The notes beneath the pieces were generated by a model. The model ran no database searches. It saw only the letters and a list, made by a program, of their open reading frames with translations, and was not told where the DNA came from. Shown here in pieces: positions 23,341 through 34,261 of a stretch of DNA of 64,000 nucleotides. The position numbers and the translations under genes were made by a program. Origin of the DNA: Boswellia sacra. Lineage: Eukaryota > Streptophyta > Magnoliopsida > Sapindales > Burseraceae. Each line of letters begins with the position of its first letter. The stretch's first letter is position 1. The stretch is from the NCBI GenBank assembly GCA_013180625.2, contig SNVD02003442.1, forward strand, positions 62,001 to 126,000, written 5' to 3'.

Positions 23341-23720
23341 GTGTGTTATCAAGAGTTGAAGAAAGTTTTCTTGGTGAGGCTGTTCATCAAGAAGAACTCT
23401 TATTGTGTGTTATCAAGAGTTAAAGGAAGTTTCCTTGGTAAGGTTGTTCATCAAGAAGAACTCTTGGTGTGGTGTTATCAAGAGTTGAAGGAAGTTGCCT
23501 TGGTGAGGTTGTTCATCAAGAAGAACTCTTGGTGTGGTGTTATCAAGGGTTGAAGAAGTTGCCTTGGTGAGGTTGTTCATCAAGAAGAACTCTTGGTGTG
23601 GTGTTATCAAGGGTTGAAGGAAGTTGTCTTGGTTAGGTTATTCATCAAGAAGAACTCTTGGTGTGGTGTTATCAAGGGTTGAACGAAAAAGTCTTGGTGA
23701 GGTTGTCCATCAAGCAAGTT
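23341..23720 (+). repeat. About 65-bp tandem units in copia LTR
   Basis: Five to six copies with period 64-65 bp, each with GTTCATCAAGAAGAACTC and TTATCAAG followed by a GTTGAAGGAAG-like end. They lie downstream of the TATA box, so they are probably transcribed. Open frames across them are by-products of the repeat. Confidence 0.9.
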
Positions 23721-24046
23721 GTAAAGATTTCTATAACTTAGTTGAAAGCTTAGCTCGTAGAGTTAGGAGCCCGTGGACGTAGGCAAGGTTTGTTGAACCA
23801 CGTAAATTGAGTTTGCACTCTCTCTATCCCTTTTCTCTTTATATTTACTTGTACTTGTGATTGTTTTTTATTTCTATTCTCTTGATTGCATTCTATTTTC
23901 ATCTTCTTCACCTTTATTCTCAAAGAAAGAGTTAAATAATTTTGATCTTTCGAGAAAAGTTTTCTAAATCAGTTTTTATAAATAAAAACCCAATTCCCCC
24001 CCCCCCCCCCCCCCCCCCCTCTTGGGTTGCCATACCTGGGTCAACA

Positions 24047-24739
24047 ATTGGATGTGCTGAAAACATGTTAAAAAGAAGAAAATCTGCCAGCAATTCCCAT
24101 AAATGGTATCAAAGAACGGAACCTTGCCACCAATAGTGAAGAAGCAAGATATATGGAAGACGTTAGCCATTTCGTCTAGCATGGATGTCTACAAAGAAGG
24201 AGGAATAATGCCTTTAAACTAGATGAAGAAATACCCTAAGATAGTATTAAACTCTTCATATAGAGGGCAAAGAATTGCTTCATCATCTTGAGAATAGAAA
24301 AGAAGCAGGGCATAAAATGCCCTAACCATCTTGAAAATCATGGCAAATAGAATTGTCTCAATTATCTCGAAGGATGCAAAAGAAATGGTGCTTGAAATAA
24401 GCAGACTAGTATTCACTAGAAGGTTGTTTTGAGCATTTGAAGATTCACTGCACAAGTCCACAGTACCAAAATTCTTCCCCTACTCATCACTAAGTCATCC
24501 TCAGTATCCCTCATAAGAAGAACAAGCTGGCACGCACCCTCAATGATCGCCTAGCCCAAGAGAGATACATTTTAGCATAAGCATAGAGCACGCATACATG
24601 AAGCATAAACCCTTTTCTTGCAGGAAGCATAATCCAAAATGGAGTAAAGTCTAGAAGTGACCAGGTTTTATAGAATCACAATGCAGTATGAAATATCGGG
24701 GTAACCGTAATGAAAACGGGCTTAACACTTATAGGAATA
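24047..24739. other. Unassigned sequence, possible minus-strand Tat ORF fragment
   Basis: No convincing gene. On the minus strand 24219-24440 encodes a segment with FYALLLFYSQDDEAILCPLY and EEFNTILG. It loosely resembles the plant retroelement-associated domain found in extra ORFs of some Tat/Ogre elements; this is a weak inference. The rest is unrecognised and has no visible repeat. Confidence 0.3.
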
Positions 24740-25340
24740 GTAGCAGCAATAGAATGATGTGCAAGTCACCTGGATTAGGTAACTTAGTCTCGATGAGACC
24801 AAATGGAAGAGGCACAATGTGCAATCCACCTGGATCAAGCAATTGAGTCTCGACAAGACACAATGGAAGCAGCACAATGTGTAAGTCACCTAGATCAGGT
24901 AACTCAGTCTCAATGGGACCAAAAGGAAACGGCATGACATGCAAGCAGTCTAGATCAAGCAGTTCAATTTCGATGAGACAATGGAAGTAGTATGATGTTC
25001 AAGTCGCTTGGATCAGACAGTCCAGTATCAATAAGACCTAATAGAAGCAACATGTGCAAGTTGCCTGGATCCGACAATTCAATCTCGATAAGACCCAATA
25101 GAAGCAACACGATGTGCCAAACGGTTGAATCAGGCTCCTCAGTTAGCACGATGTGAAAGCCACCTAGATCAGGCTTCTCAGTTTAGAATGATATGCAAAT
25201 CGCTTAGATCAGGCTCCCAAGTCAGCACAATGTGTAGATTGCCTAGGTTAGATAGCTCAGTCTTAATGAGACTTCTCTCAAGCAGTACAACGTGCAAAGG
25301 CAGCAGGGCAGCTCCATCTCGATAAGACCTAATGATCACC
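24740..25340. repeat. 60-bp minisatellite
   Basis: About nine imperfect copies. The first four have an exact 60-bp period (marker GCAAGTCACC or variants at 24761, 24821, 24881, 24941); later ones are 57-58 bp and then about 39 bp. Because 60 is a multiple of three, the minus strand stays open with a 20-residue period (IETELPDPGDLHIVLL-like). I see no evidence that it is translated. Confidence 0.88.
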
Positions 25341-25742
25341 TGAAGGAACAAGATATGCTAAACAGATGGATAAAGCTTTTAAGCAGTACAATGTATAACA
25401 TGCTAGAAGCAAGACAAAGTTATAGATGAGGATCGCCATGAAAATAAGGATTGCCATAGTTGAAGTAGTCAAAAAAACCACATTTGAGGATAAAGATTTG
25501 AGATAGTCAACCGCAGAAGAAGTGCAAATATAGTCTAGAAGAAAACTTAGTTTGCAAGATTTGCAAATCACCTAGAACAAGTCAAACTTTCTCAAAAGAA
25601 CTCACATGGTCTAGAGGGACACAATAGTTTGCAAGAAGTACACATTACCAAGAGTGGGCAATGCAGTCTAGAAACTCAACTTGAAAAAGACATCTACCTT
25701 GAAGAAAGAATCTCTCGAAGAAAGACATCTCCTTTGAAGAAG
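25341..25742. other. Unassigned flank with 18-bp repeat at its end
   Basis: No gene is seen. The final part (about 25690-25742) is the left arm of an 18-bp minisatellite (CTTGAAGAAGGCATCTCC type) that resumes at 36976, after E2. This shows that E2 landed inside it. Confidence 0.6.
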
Positions 25743-27114
25743 TGATGAACACTTAAATATGTATGTTTAATAAGAGCTTAGTTCATCATATTGCATTAAT
25801 AGTGTCATTAAATTCCTCAACTTAAGCATATTTGTAGTCTTTGCATCTTTGGAATTAACTTCCTCTTAATTTTGGTTTTATTATAGGTTTGGTAAAATGA
25901 GCATAAATCTCTATTTATAGATCAGAATGGTGCAAATCTTAATGTTTTGGAAAGCTGCTTAAATTATCTACAAGATTGTATTTCAGAAGCATCATCAAAT
26001 TCGGGCTCTTAGTGGATCAAAAATGGGCTTGAAGTGAACCCATCTGTAGTTTCAGCCCAGCCTGACCATGCCTCAGTTTTTTGACCATATCTCTCAGAAT
26101 ACGTATCAAAATCGTATTACTCAAGATGTTCTAGAAATCTGAGAGAAATATCTATGACTTTTATGAAGACATGTGATTAAAATTCTCAAAAATTCAATGT
26201 CAAAATCGGTGGTCAAAGTCAGTTCACCTAATTACTCGAATTGTCAAAGTTGGTGCATCTAATATTTGACAATTATTCCTTTGTAATTTGACAAGTTTGC
26301 CCCTGAATGTATCTATAAATAGAGGTTCCTTGTGACCCATTAAGGCATCTTGGCCTTAGCTGGGATCTTGTATTGTGTATCTCTTATTATTCTCTCTTGT
26401 GTGTTATTAATGAATTTCCTTTCTCTTGTAATTAGTTTTCTTTCTTTTATAATGTCTTTCTAATTTCTCTCTTGCTAAGGTGAAAGGGTGAAACCCTTGA
26501 TATGAGAGTGAGGATTCTCTAACCCTTTAATATGTGCTTAATAATCATAATCTTGTGTTGTTTATATGATTTATATTTATTTCTCTAATCAATCTTGACA
26601 CCACTCGTAAAGTGGAGGTCGTGATCCATTGTCGACAGTCCTTGGCACATCAAATGCTTGGATCCCTTCTAGATGTCGTATGGTTCTTCCTTACTGACAC
26701 GAATCTAGTTAGGAACCTTGATTTGTTGTAGACATATGAAGATTGGCACATTGGATGCTTGAACCCATTTACAAGAAGTGGTATAAATATTGGTAACGAA
26801 GCAAATACAATTTATATAACTAAAATAGGTTGTTTATCCTTATTTGAAATATCAAGGGCGGATCCTCTAACCTTAGCTTTCATTATTATTGTTATAATTT
26901 CTCTTGTGTGATTCTTATTTATTGTTTACGAACTTGTTATTACCTATATTTGTTGATATTATCTTGTCATCTCTTTGAATCATCCATATCATATTTGCTT
27001 ACTTTATAGTTTGTAGCGCTAAAATTCCCTTCCTCGTGAATCGACCCCGGTCTCACCGGGTTTATTACTTCGATACTCCTATACTTGGAAGGTAATCCCT
27101 TTTCGGATGTGTCA
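25743..27114 (+). mobile_element. E2 5' LTR
   Basis: It starts TGATGAACAC and ends GGATGTGTCA. The TATAAATAGAGG promoter box is at 26314-26325. Near its end is a CCCGGTCTCACCGGG hairpin (about 27044-27060). The four-fold GGTTNTACCACCT segment is missing. Confidence 0.95.
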
Positions 27115-27117
27115 AGC

Positions 27118-27136
27118 TTTTCGCGTCGTTGCCAGG
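27118..27136 (+). other. E2 primer-binding site (degraded tRNA-Asp type)
   Basis: TTCGCGTCGTTGCCAGGGA lies just after the LTR, where E1 and E3 have versions of TGGCGCCGTTGCCGGGG. Several mismatches, including in the terminal TGG, suggest weakened priming. Confidence 0.7.
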
Positions 27137-27316
27137 GAAGGTAAAAATTGGCGTGCAAAATTGTAAGTATTCTCTTCTCTCATTTTAGATCTTAATTTTT
27201 CACTTTGTTGTGTGTTCATCTTTTCTTCTCTTTTCTTCTCTCTTTCTTGCATGAAAATTTGGTCACGAACATCTAGTGGTAGACTTGTTAGAAAAACATC
27301 ATCTTCCTTGGAAAAC

Positions 27317-28900
27317 ATGGCCGACAATCTAGTGGAAAGGTTCACGGATGAAGGGGACAACCATTCCCAACAAAATGATCAAAACCAACGAAGAACCCTC
27401 CGAGATTACATGAATCCGGTAAGGCCTAGTGCACCATCTTGTGTAGTTTCTCCTCCAGATTCAATCCATTTCAATTTCAATCCAAGTTTCGTTCGACTTC
27501 TACCCACCTTTCATGGCCTTGATGTGGAGAACCCATATTCGCACTTAAAACTCTTTGAAGAGGTACGTAATTCCTACATTGACCCAAATTATAGCATAAA
27601 CACCATTAGATTAAAGCTTTTTCCTTTTGCTTTAAAAGATAAAGCTAGAACATGGCTACAAAATTTGAGGTCAAATTCCATCAGTTCATGGGATGAGATG
27701 AAACAACAATTTTTGAAAAAATTTTTTCCTACCCATAGAACAAATTCTCTTAAAAGACAAATTTCCGATTTCTCTCAAAAACAAGGGGAAACCCTTTACC
27801 AATGTTGGGATAGGTATAAGAAACTACTTAATACCTATCCTCACCATGGTTTTGAAACTTGGAGAATAGTTGCACACTTCTATGAAGGGTTAACACCTCA
27901 AGATAGACAACTAGTGGAATTAATGTGAAATAGAGAATTTAAAGAAAAAGGCCCTGAGGAAGCACTTGACTACATAGACTCCTTGGTAGAAAAGGCACAA
28001 AATTAGGACACTGCTAGCACCTATGAGGTACCAAGCAAGGCCCCAACCTCGACATCCAATAGAGGCATTTACAACCTTAGGGAAGACCATGACCTTCAAG
28101 CCAAATATGCATCCCTAGCTAGAAAAGTCGAGGCTTTAGAAATGAAAAAGAATGGTCAATTGAATTCTATTCAAGAAAATGTCTGTAACATTTGTAATGA
28201 CAATGACCATTCTACTGATGTTTGCCCAACTTTGCCTGCCTTTAGAGAATGTCTCCATGGGCAAGCCAATGCCTTAAACACTTTCAAAAGGCCAAATCAC
28301 AATCCATACTCACAAACCTACAATCCTAGTTGGAGAAATCATCCAAATTTTAGTTGCAAAAATGACAATCATGCACAATCTTCACAAGTCCCTTTTCAAA
28401 CACAACAAAATTTTTAAAATTCTCATGATCATGCATATGCTCCTCCACCTAGGAATGACCTTGAAGAAACATTGCATTCATTCATTACAAAGCAAGAGAC
28501 TTTCAATAGTCAAACTGCTCAAACATTAGCAAATTTGTCAGAAACTCTTGCAAAATTTGCATCTACATTTAGCATCCAAGAGAAGGGAAAATTTCCTTCT
28601 CAAACATTGCAAAACCCCAAAGATCAATCTAACTCAAATGCAGGGAGTTCAAATAACCATTATTTTGACCAAGCTAAGTCAGTCATGACCCTTCGCAATG
28701 GTAAGGTTGTTGAAAAACATATTCCTAACCCTTGTGAGAAAGAAGAAGAATCAATCTCTAAAGGGCAGGAAGAGGTTGCCAAACCAACACCTAGCGAAGA
28801 GGAAACCAAATCCTCATCTGTGCCTCCATTTCCACAAGCATTAGCTACACAAAAGAAGTCAACTCACAATTCTGAAATCTTTGAAATTTCAAACAGGTAA
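27317..28900 (+). pseudogene. E2 Athila-like gag
   Basis: The start at 27317 gives MADNLVERFTDEGDNHSQQN; an in-frame ATG at 27212 would add 35 residues. The capsid region is fully readable: FHGLDVENPYSHLKLFEEVR, LKLFPFALKDKARTWLQNL, GETLYQCWDRYKKLLNTYPH. A canonical zinc knuckle CNICNDNDHSTDVC (C-x2-C-x4-H-x4-C) follows near 28180-28225. Lesions are TGA at 27926, TAG at 28004 (Trp in relatives), TAA at 28415 (Gln in relatives) and a one-base deletion near 28890 before protease. Gag packages the element RNA. Confidence 0.92.
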
Positions 28901-29466
28901 AGGTCAACATTCCCTTGCTTGATGTGATCAAACAGGTACCTTCTTATGCAAAATTTTTGAAAGACTTATGCACTGTGAAAAGGAAATTGAATGTGAAAAA
29001 GAAGGCCCTTCTAGCCGAGCAAGTAAGTGCTATTCTTCAAAACAATAATACAGTGAAATATAAGGATCCAGGTTGTCCTACAATTTCATGTGTTATTGGA
29101 GACCATAAAATTGAACAAGCTTTACTTGATCTTGGTGCTAGTGCGAATTTGCTTCCATATTCGATTTTTCAGAAACTCAATCTAGGTGAGTTAAAACTGA
29201 CTTCTGTGACTCTTTTGCTTGCTGATAGATCGATCAAAGTACCAAGAGGAATAGTAAAAGATGTGTTAGTTCAAGTCGATAAATTCATTTATCCAGTGGA
29301 TTTTATCGTCTTGGATACACAACCAGTGGAAGTATGTAATTTAATTCCTGTTATTTTAGGGCATCCATTTCTAGCTACTTCTAATGCTTTGATTAATTGC
29401 AGGAATGGAGTCATGAAGTTATCATTTGGGAACATGACATTGGAACTTAATGTTTTTAATATGTGA
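28901..29466 (+). pseudogene. E2 aspartic protease
   Basis: The domain is in the frame of the downstream RT. PTISCVIGDHKIEQALL leads to the active site DLGAS at 29128-29142, in the D-x-G-A-S position of retropepsins. LLLADRSIKVPRG, VDKFIYPVDFIVLDT and VILGHPFLATSNALI follow. It ends at a TGA (29464-29466) where E3 has a Cys codon. Only that stop separates it from RT. Confidence 0.9.
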
Positions 29467-31260
29467 AAACAACCAAATGAAGAAGAAGATGAAATTGATG
29501 AGGCCAATGTGATTGAATCTATTGTGGAAGATCACATCCAAAAAGGGAGTTCTTCTGACCCTTTGAAAACTTGTTTGGTGAATTCATTAGAATCAAGTAT
29601 GGAACTAGAGTCTCATCTTTCTGATATGTGTTCTTTATTGGATTGTGCACAAGTGATGGAAAAAGGCTCAAAATCAAGATTTGAAGAATTGGGGCAAATG
29701 AATGAAAGCAAGGAAGAGGAAGCTCCCAAGTTAGAATTGAAGCCCTTACCTGGAGGACTGAAATATACATATCTTAGGGAGAATCAGATATATCCGGTAG
29801 TAATTTCTTCATCCCTCACATGCGAGCAACAAGGTAAGTTGATAGAAGTGCTTAAAAGGCATAAAAATGCAATTGGGTGGACTTTAAAAGATATAAAAGT
29901 CATTAACCCCTTAATTTGCACACATAGAATACATTTAGAGGAAAATGCCAAAACATCTCAACAACCTCAAAGGAGATTAAATCTACACATGAAAGAGGTC
30001 ATTAGGGCTGAGGTTCTCAAACTACTTGCTGTGGGAATTATCTATCCTATTTCTGATAGTAAGTGGGTAAGCCCTACACAAGTAGTACCTAAAAAATCTA
30101 GCATTACAGTTATTAAAAATGAAAAGGGGGAATCATTGCCAACTCGTGTCTCATCTAGTTGGAGGATGTGCATTGATTATAGAAAATTAAATGCTGTCAC
30201 TAGAAAAGACCATTTTCCCTTACCTTTCCTTTACCAAATTCTTGAAAGAGTATCAGGAAACCCCTACTACTGCTTTCTTGATGGATACTCAGGCTATTAT
30301 CAAATTCTCATTGCACTCGAAGACCAAAAAAAGACCACATTCATGTGCCCCTTCGGCACTTTTGCATTTAGGAGAATGCCTTTTGGACTTTGTAATGCCC
30401 CAGCCACTTTTCAAAGATGCATGTTAAGCATTTTCAATGATATGGTTGAGCATTGTTTAGAAGTTTTTATGGATGATTTAATTGTCTTTGGAAACTCTTT
30501 TGACAATTGTCTTGAAAACTTAGAAAAAGTCCTAAAAAGGTGTGTAGACAAAGGTTTTATTTTGAATTGGGAAAAATGTCATTATGTGGTCACTTCAGGA
30601 ATTGTCTTCGGTCATGTAGTGTCTTCTAAAGGAATTGAAGTGGACAAAGCAAAAATGGAATTATTTCCCATTTGCCTCCACCAAAAACAGTTAAAGAGGT
30701 TTGTTCATTCTTAGGGCATGCTGGATTTTATAGGAGGTTCATAAGAAATTTCAGTGCTATATCTAAACCTCTTTGTAACCTCTTAATAAAAAATACTTCC
30801 TTTGAATGGACTCAAGAATGTCAAAATGCCTTTGATACACTAATTGGACTTTTAACAACTGCTCCAATTATGCAATCTCCTGATTGGTCCTTGCTTTTTG
30901 AATTGATGTGTGATGCAAGCGACTATGCCGTTGGTGCTGTCTTAGGACAAAGAAAAGAAGGTAAGCCTTATGTGATATACTATGCAAGTAGGACTTTAAA
31001 TGCTGCACAAATGAATTACACAACAACTGAAAAAGAACTACTTGCAGTAGTATTTGCATTGGACAAATTTTGTTCTTATTTAATTAGTTCTCCCACAATT
31101 GTTTACACTGACCATGCAGCTGTGAGATATTTAATGTCTAAATAGGATGCAAAACCTAGATTGATACGGTGGATCTTATTGCTCCAAGAATTCAACATCA
31201 CAATAAAGGATAAAAAAGGAGCCGAAAATGTCGTTGCAGATCATCTTTCAAGACTAACGA
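29467..31260 (+). pseudogene. E2 reverse transcriptase and RNase H
   Basis: An acidic spacer (29467-29900) is followed by RT: GIIYPISDSKWVSPTQVVPK, SSWRMCIDYRKLNAVTRKD, CFLDGYSGYYQI, MPFGLCNAPATFQRCML and the catalytic FMDD at 30466-30477. A one-base deletion near 30668 shifts frame. RNase H follows with [43 protein letters not shown] and VADHLSR. TAG at 31143 replaces a Gln codon. All catalytic acids remain readable. Confidence 0.94.
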
Positions 31261-32621
31261 CAGAGACATTAATTGAAACTTCACCTATCAATGATTATTT
31301 TCCTGATGAATTTTTATTTTTTGTTGCTACTGTACCTTGGTTTGCTAACATTGTATATTTTCTTGCAACAGGAAAAATGCCACCTCATTGGAATGCTCAA
31401 GACAAAAGGAAATTTTTAACCGAGGTGAGAAATTTTTGTTGGGATGACCCATATCTATTCAAATATTGTCCAGACCAAATAATCAGAAGATGCATACCCG
31501 ACAGTGAGATAAGTAGTGTCATCAACTTTTGTCATTCTGAAGCATGTGGAGGACATTTTTCATCTAGAAAAACAGCTACTAAAATCTTACAATGTGGATT
31601 TTATTGGCCCACCTTATTTAAAGATGCACATGCATTTTGCAAAACGTGTGAAAATTGTCAAAAATTGGGATCCATTTCAAAAAGAAACATGATGCCTTTG
31701 AATCCCATTCTTGTTGTTGAAATCTTTGACTGTTGGGGTATTGATTTTATGGGACCCTTTACGCCGTCATTTGGTTTTGTGTACATCCTTGTTGCAGTAG
31801 ACTATGTTTCAAAATGGGTCGAGGCAATTCCATGTCGAAACAATGATTACAAAACAGTTGTCAAATTCTTGAAAGAGAATATCTTGAGTAGATTTGGAAT
31901 TCCTCGAGCCATTATTAGTGATGGGGTTACACATTTTTGTAACAAACCATTTGAAACTTTAATGAAGAAATATGGAATAACCCATAAAATTTCTACACCT
32001 TATCACCCACAAACAAGTGGACAAGTTGAATTAGCTAATAGGGAGATAAAACAGATCTTAGAAAAAACGGTTAACCCAAATCATAAAGATTGGTCTTTAA
32101 GACTTAATGATGCACTTTGGGCTTACCGAACTGCTTTTAAAACATCATTGGGAATGTCTCCTTATAGATTAGCTTATGGAAAACCTTGTCACTTGCCTGT
32201 AGAAATTGAGCATAAAGCTTATTGGGCCATTAAAACATTCAACACAAATTTGAATGATGCTTGCAAGTTACGTAAACTCCAACTAAGTGAACTTGAAGAA
32301 ATCAGGAATGAGGCTTATGAAAATTCTAAAATCTACAAAGAAAAAATGAAGGTTTTTCATGACAAATCCATTGTTAGAAAATCTTTTGAACCTTCACAAA
32401 AAGTTCTTTTGTATGATTCAATATTGCATTTGTTTCCTGGTAAACTTCGGTCTCGTTAGACTGGGCCTTTCATTGTTAAAAATGTTTTCCCTCATGGAGC
32501 AGTTGAAATCAAGAACCCAAAGAATGGTAATGTGTTTAAAGTTAATGGACAATGGTTAAAACCATTCTTTGAAAATTTTGACCAAAATAAAGAGTCCATT
32601 GCTTTAGTCCATCCTTTTTAA
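31261..32621 (+). pseudogene. E2 integrase
   Basis: One long open stretch covers the whole integrase. The zinc-binding region is [11 protein letters not shown] ... [11 protein letters not shown]. The catalytic core has the first Asp in WGIDFMGPF, the second in [10 protein letters not shown] and the Glu in [34 protein letters not shown] and the C-terminal chromatin-side segment follow. The Gly after the second Asp is Val here. TAG at 32457 replaces a Trp codon 55 codons before the natural stop at 32619. It joins element DNA to the chromosome. Confidence 0.94.
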
Positions 32622-32745
32622 GGATTGATTTTTCCCTGTCAAGTGGCGGATACGGTACTCCGTGACTTTTAAAGTCGGTTTTTCAGTTCCCTAAAAATTG
32701 TTGCTTACCTTGCATTCATTTTCCTTTCTTTTCTCGCATTTTCAC

Positions 32746-33294
32746 ATGGACACCATTCTCTCAAATCTGCACAAACATTTTCCCTCTCTTACTCCAAATG
32801 ATTTGCTTAAAATTTACAAAGCTCGCACAGAAAGAGTAAGGATGTCGATGCGTAAGGGTATGCTTGTCGAAGTAAGATGGTTAATTGAAGCCAAGGTTCG
32901 ATTTTCTTATGAATTTTCAGATAATCTTGTTTCTCACATGCCAGGTATGGGAAAAAGCTCTTACGCCAAAAAGCGAAGAGCGAAAAGGTTACAAGTTTGT
33001 CCCAAATGTGCAAGATGGACTTGTAACCAGCGTTGCCGCTTCTTGGGATATTTGTCTAATATTCAAGAGGATAAACTACAGTTCATCAATAATGGACTGA
33101 GTAGGGAGTCTTTGGATGATATCCGAATGACTTTTGAGACGCATTCTTGCGGACTTGTGCAGCGTGAAATTTTTAATTTGTGGACATAATTCCGAGATGA
33201 GCAGGAACGCTATAGTCTTGGGAATCTAACTCAAAACGACCCTGTTTGCCAGTTTATAAGAAAACTAGATGGGAAGCGTATCCCCAACTCATAG
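32746..33294 (+). pseudogene. E2 Cys-rich basic ORF
   Basis: The reading frame from ATG at 32746 to TAG at 33292 is exactly 183 codons, interrupted only by TAA at 33187 where E1 and E3 have a Gln codon. Features match E1: MDTILSNLHKHF start, the segment RWLIEAKVRFSYEFSDNLVS, the basic SYAKKRRAKR stretch, the Cys cluster CPKCARWTCNQRC, then EDKLQFINNGLSRESLDD. No signal peptide or membrane segment is visible, so it is not an obvious envelope protein, although it sits where Athila env-like ORFs lie. A nuclear-localisation role for KKRRAKR is possible. TTTTTCAG at 32679-32686 could be a splice acceptor. Confidence 0.72.
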
Positions 33295-33612
33295 AAGGTG
33301 TTTAAGCCGTTTCTGGACGTAAAACCAAAGGAAGATGTGAGCCACAGTCACAACTACCTATACATCTGCATGCGTGCCATCATTTTTGAATTTTAATGCC
33401 TCATAGCTGTCATTTTTGAATTTATATCTTTTGTTTGACTTATGGTGTCTCATTACATCATCTTTTTTTGACTTTTTATGCATTATTGTCAACTTTTTCA
33501 ACAAACAACCAAGCTACCTATATAGATGTAATCATTAGCATACCTTTTTGCACTCGATAAATACCACATCTCTTGTTCTCTTCTTCAGACATAGTTAGAG
33601 AGTTGCATAAAC

Positions 33613-34261
33613 ATGGAGGGAACTTCAAAACGTCGAATCCAAAAGATATGTGTATTTTGTGGATCTCGACCGGGTAAAAGTGAAGAGTTTGTCAAGGCAG
33701 CAAATTATCTTGGTAGACTACTGGCTAAAAAAAAGATTCATGTGGTTTATGGGGGAGGCAGCCTCGGGTTAATGGGTTGTGTGTCAAGAGCTGCACGTGT
33801 AGGAGGTAGTCAAGTTTTAGGAGTTATTCCTAAAGCTTTGGCTATATAAAGCATTGTTGGAAAACGGTTGGGCATGAGTTACAAGTCTCCTCTATGCATG
33901 AACGCATGGCACATATGCTCATCAATTCAGATGCTTTTATTGTTTACCAGGTGGCTTTGATACTCTTGAAGAAATTTTTCAAATTGCCTCTTGGGCCCAA
34001 CTGAATCTCCATCAAAAACCTATAAGTTTGTTGAATGTTAACAATTTCTTTGATTGTTTAATAAGTTTTATTGATGCAGCTGTAGAACAAAATTTTATCC
34101 CTCATTCGGCGAGACAGATCCTTGTTTCTATCAATTCTACTGGTGAGTTACTCGATAAATTACAAGCAATTGAGCATGAACCTGACCCAGCTAGTACTCA
34201 AATTAATTGGTCAGGAGGGCAAAACAAAAAGTGCAAATTGGATCTGAATCTCCATTTGTAA
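33613..34261 (+). pseudogene. LOG-like: E2-borne LOG, disabled
   Basis: It starts MEGTSKRRIQKICVFCGSRP at 33613, a complete LOG-type N-terminus, then GGGSLGLMGCVSRAARVGG. A TAA at 33847 stops the frame where relatives read Glu or Asp. One-base deletions follow near 33862 and 33942. The motif PGGxGTxxE (33947-33973) reads PGGFDTLEE, so the motif's fifth residue Gly is Asp. The C-terminal third (34028-34261) is open and ends KKCKLDLNLHL. There are no introns. It lies 318 bp after the Cys-rich ORF, same strand. The lesions differ from those of E1 and E3, so the copies decayed independently. Confidence 0.92.

Larger units (their letters stand above)
22108..24046 (+). mobile_element. Copia element 1 3' LTR
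   Basis: It runs from TGTTAGCCCTAAGG to TACCTGGGTCAACA. The promoter TATAAAAGG is at 23117. The U3 part is built of about 185-bp tandem units, and the segment after the transcription start holds about 65-bp tandem units. A run of 24 C at 23996-24019 near the end is shorter in element 2 (about 7-9 C) and may be an assembly or sequencing error. Confidence 0.93.

Noticed and set aside
23341..23720. Open frames across the 65-bp repeats as a repetitive protein
   Set aside because: The frames are produced by the repeat period, occur on both strands and lie within an LTR.
24740..25340. CRISPR-like spaced repeats
   Set aside because: Units are continuous 60-bp tandem copies without unique spacers, in a eukaryotic repeat context.
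32746..33294. Retroviral-type envelope protein
   Set aside because: No signal peptide, membrane segment or furin-type cleavage context is visible; the protein is short, basic and Cys-rich.
33613..34261. A normal host LOG locus
   Set aside because: It is intronless, broken, enclosed between matched LTRs with a target duplication, and repeated in two other elements at the same position.
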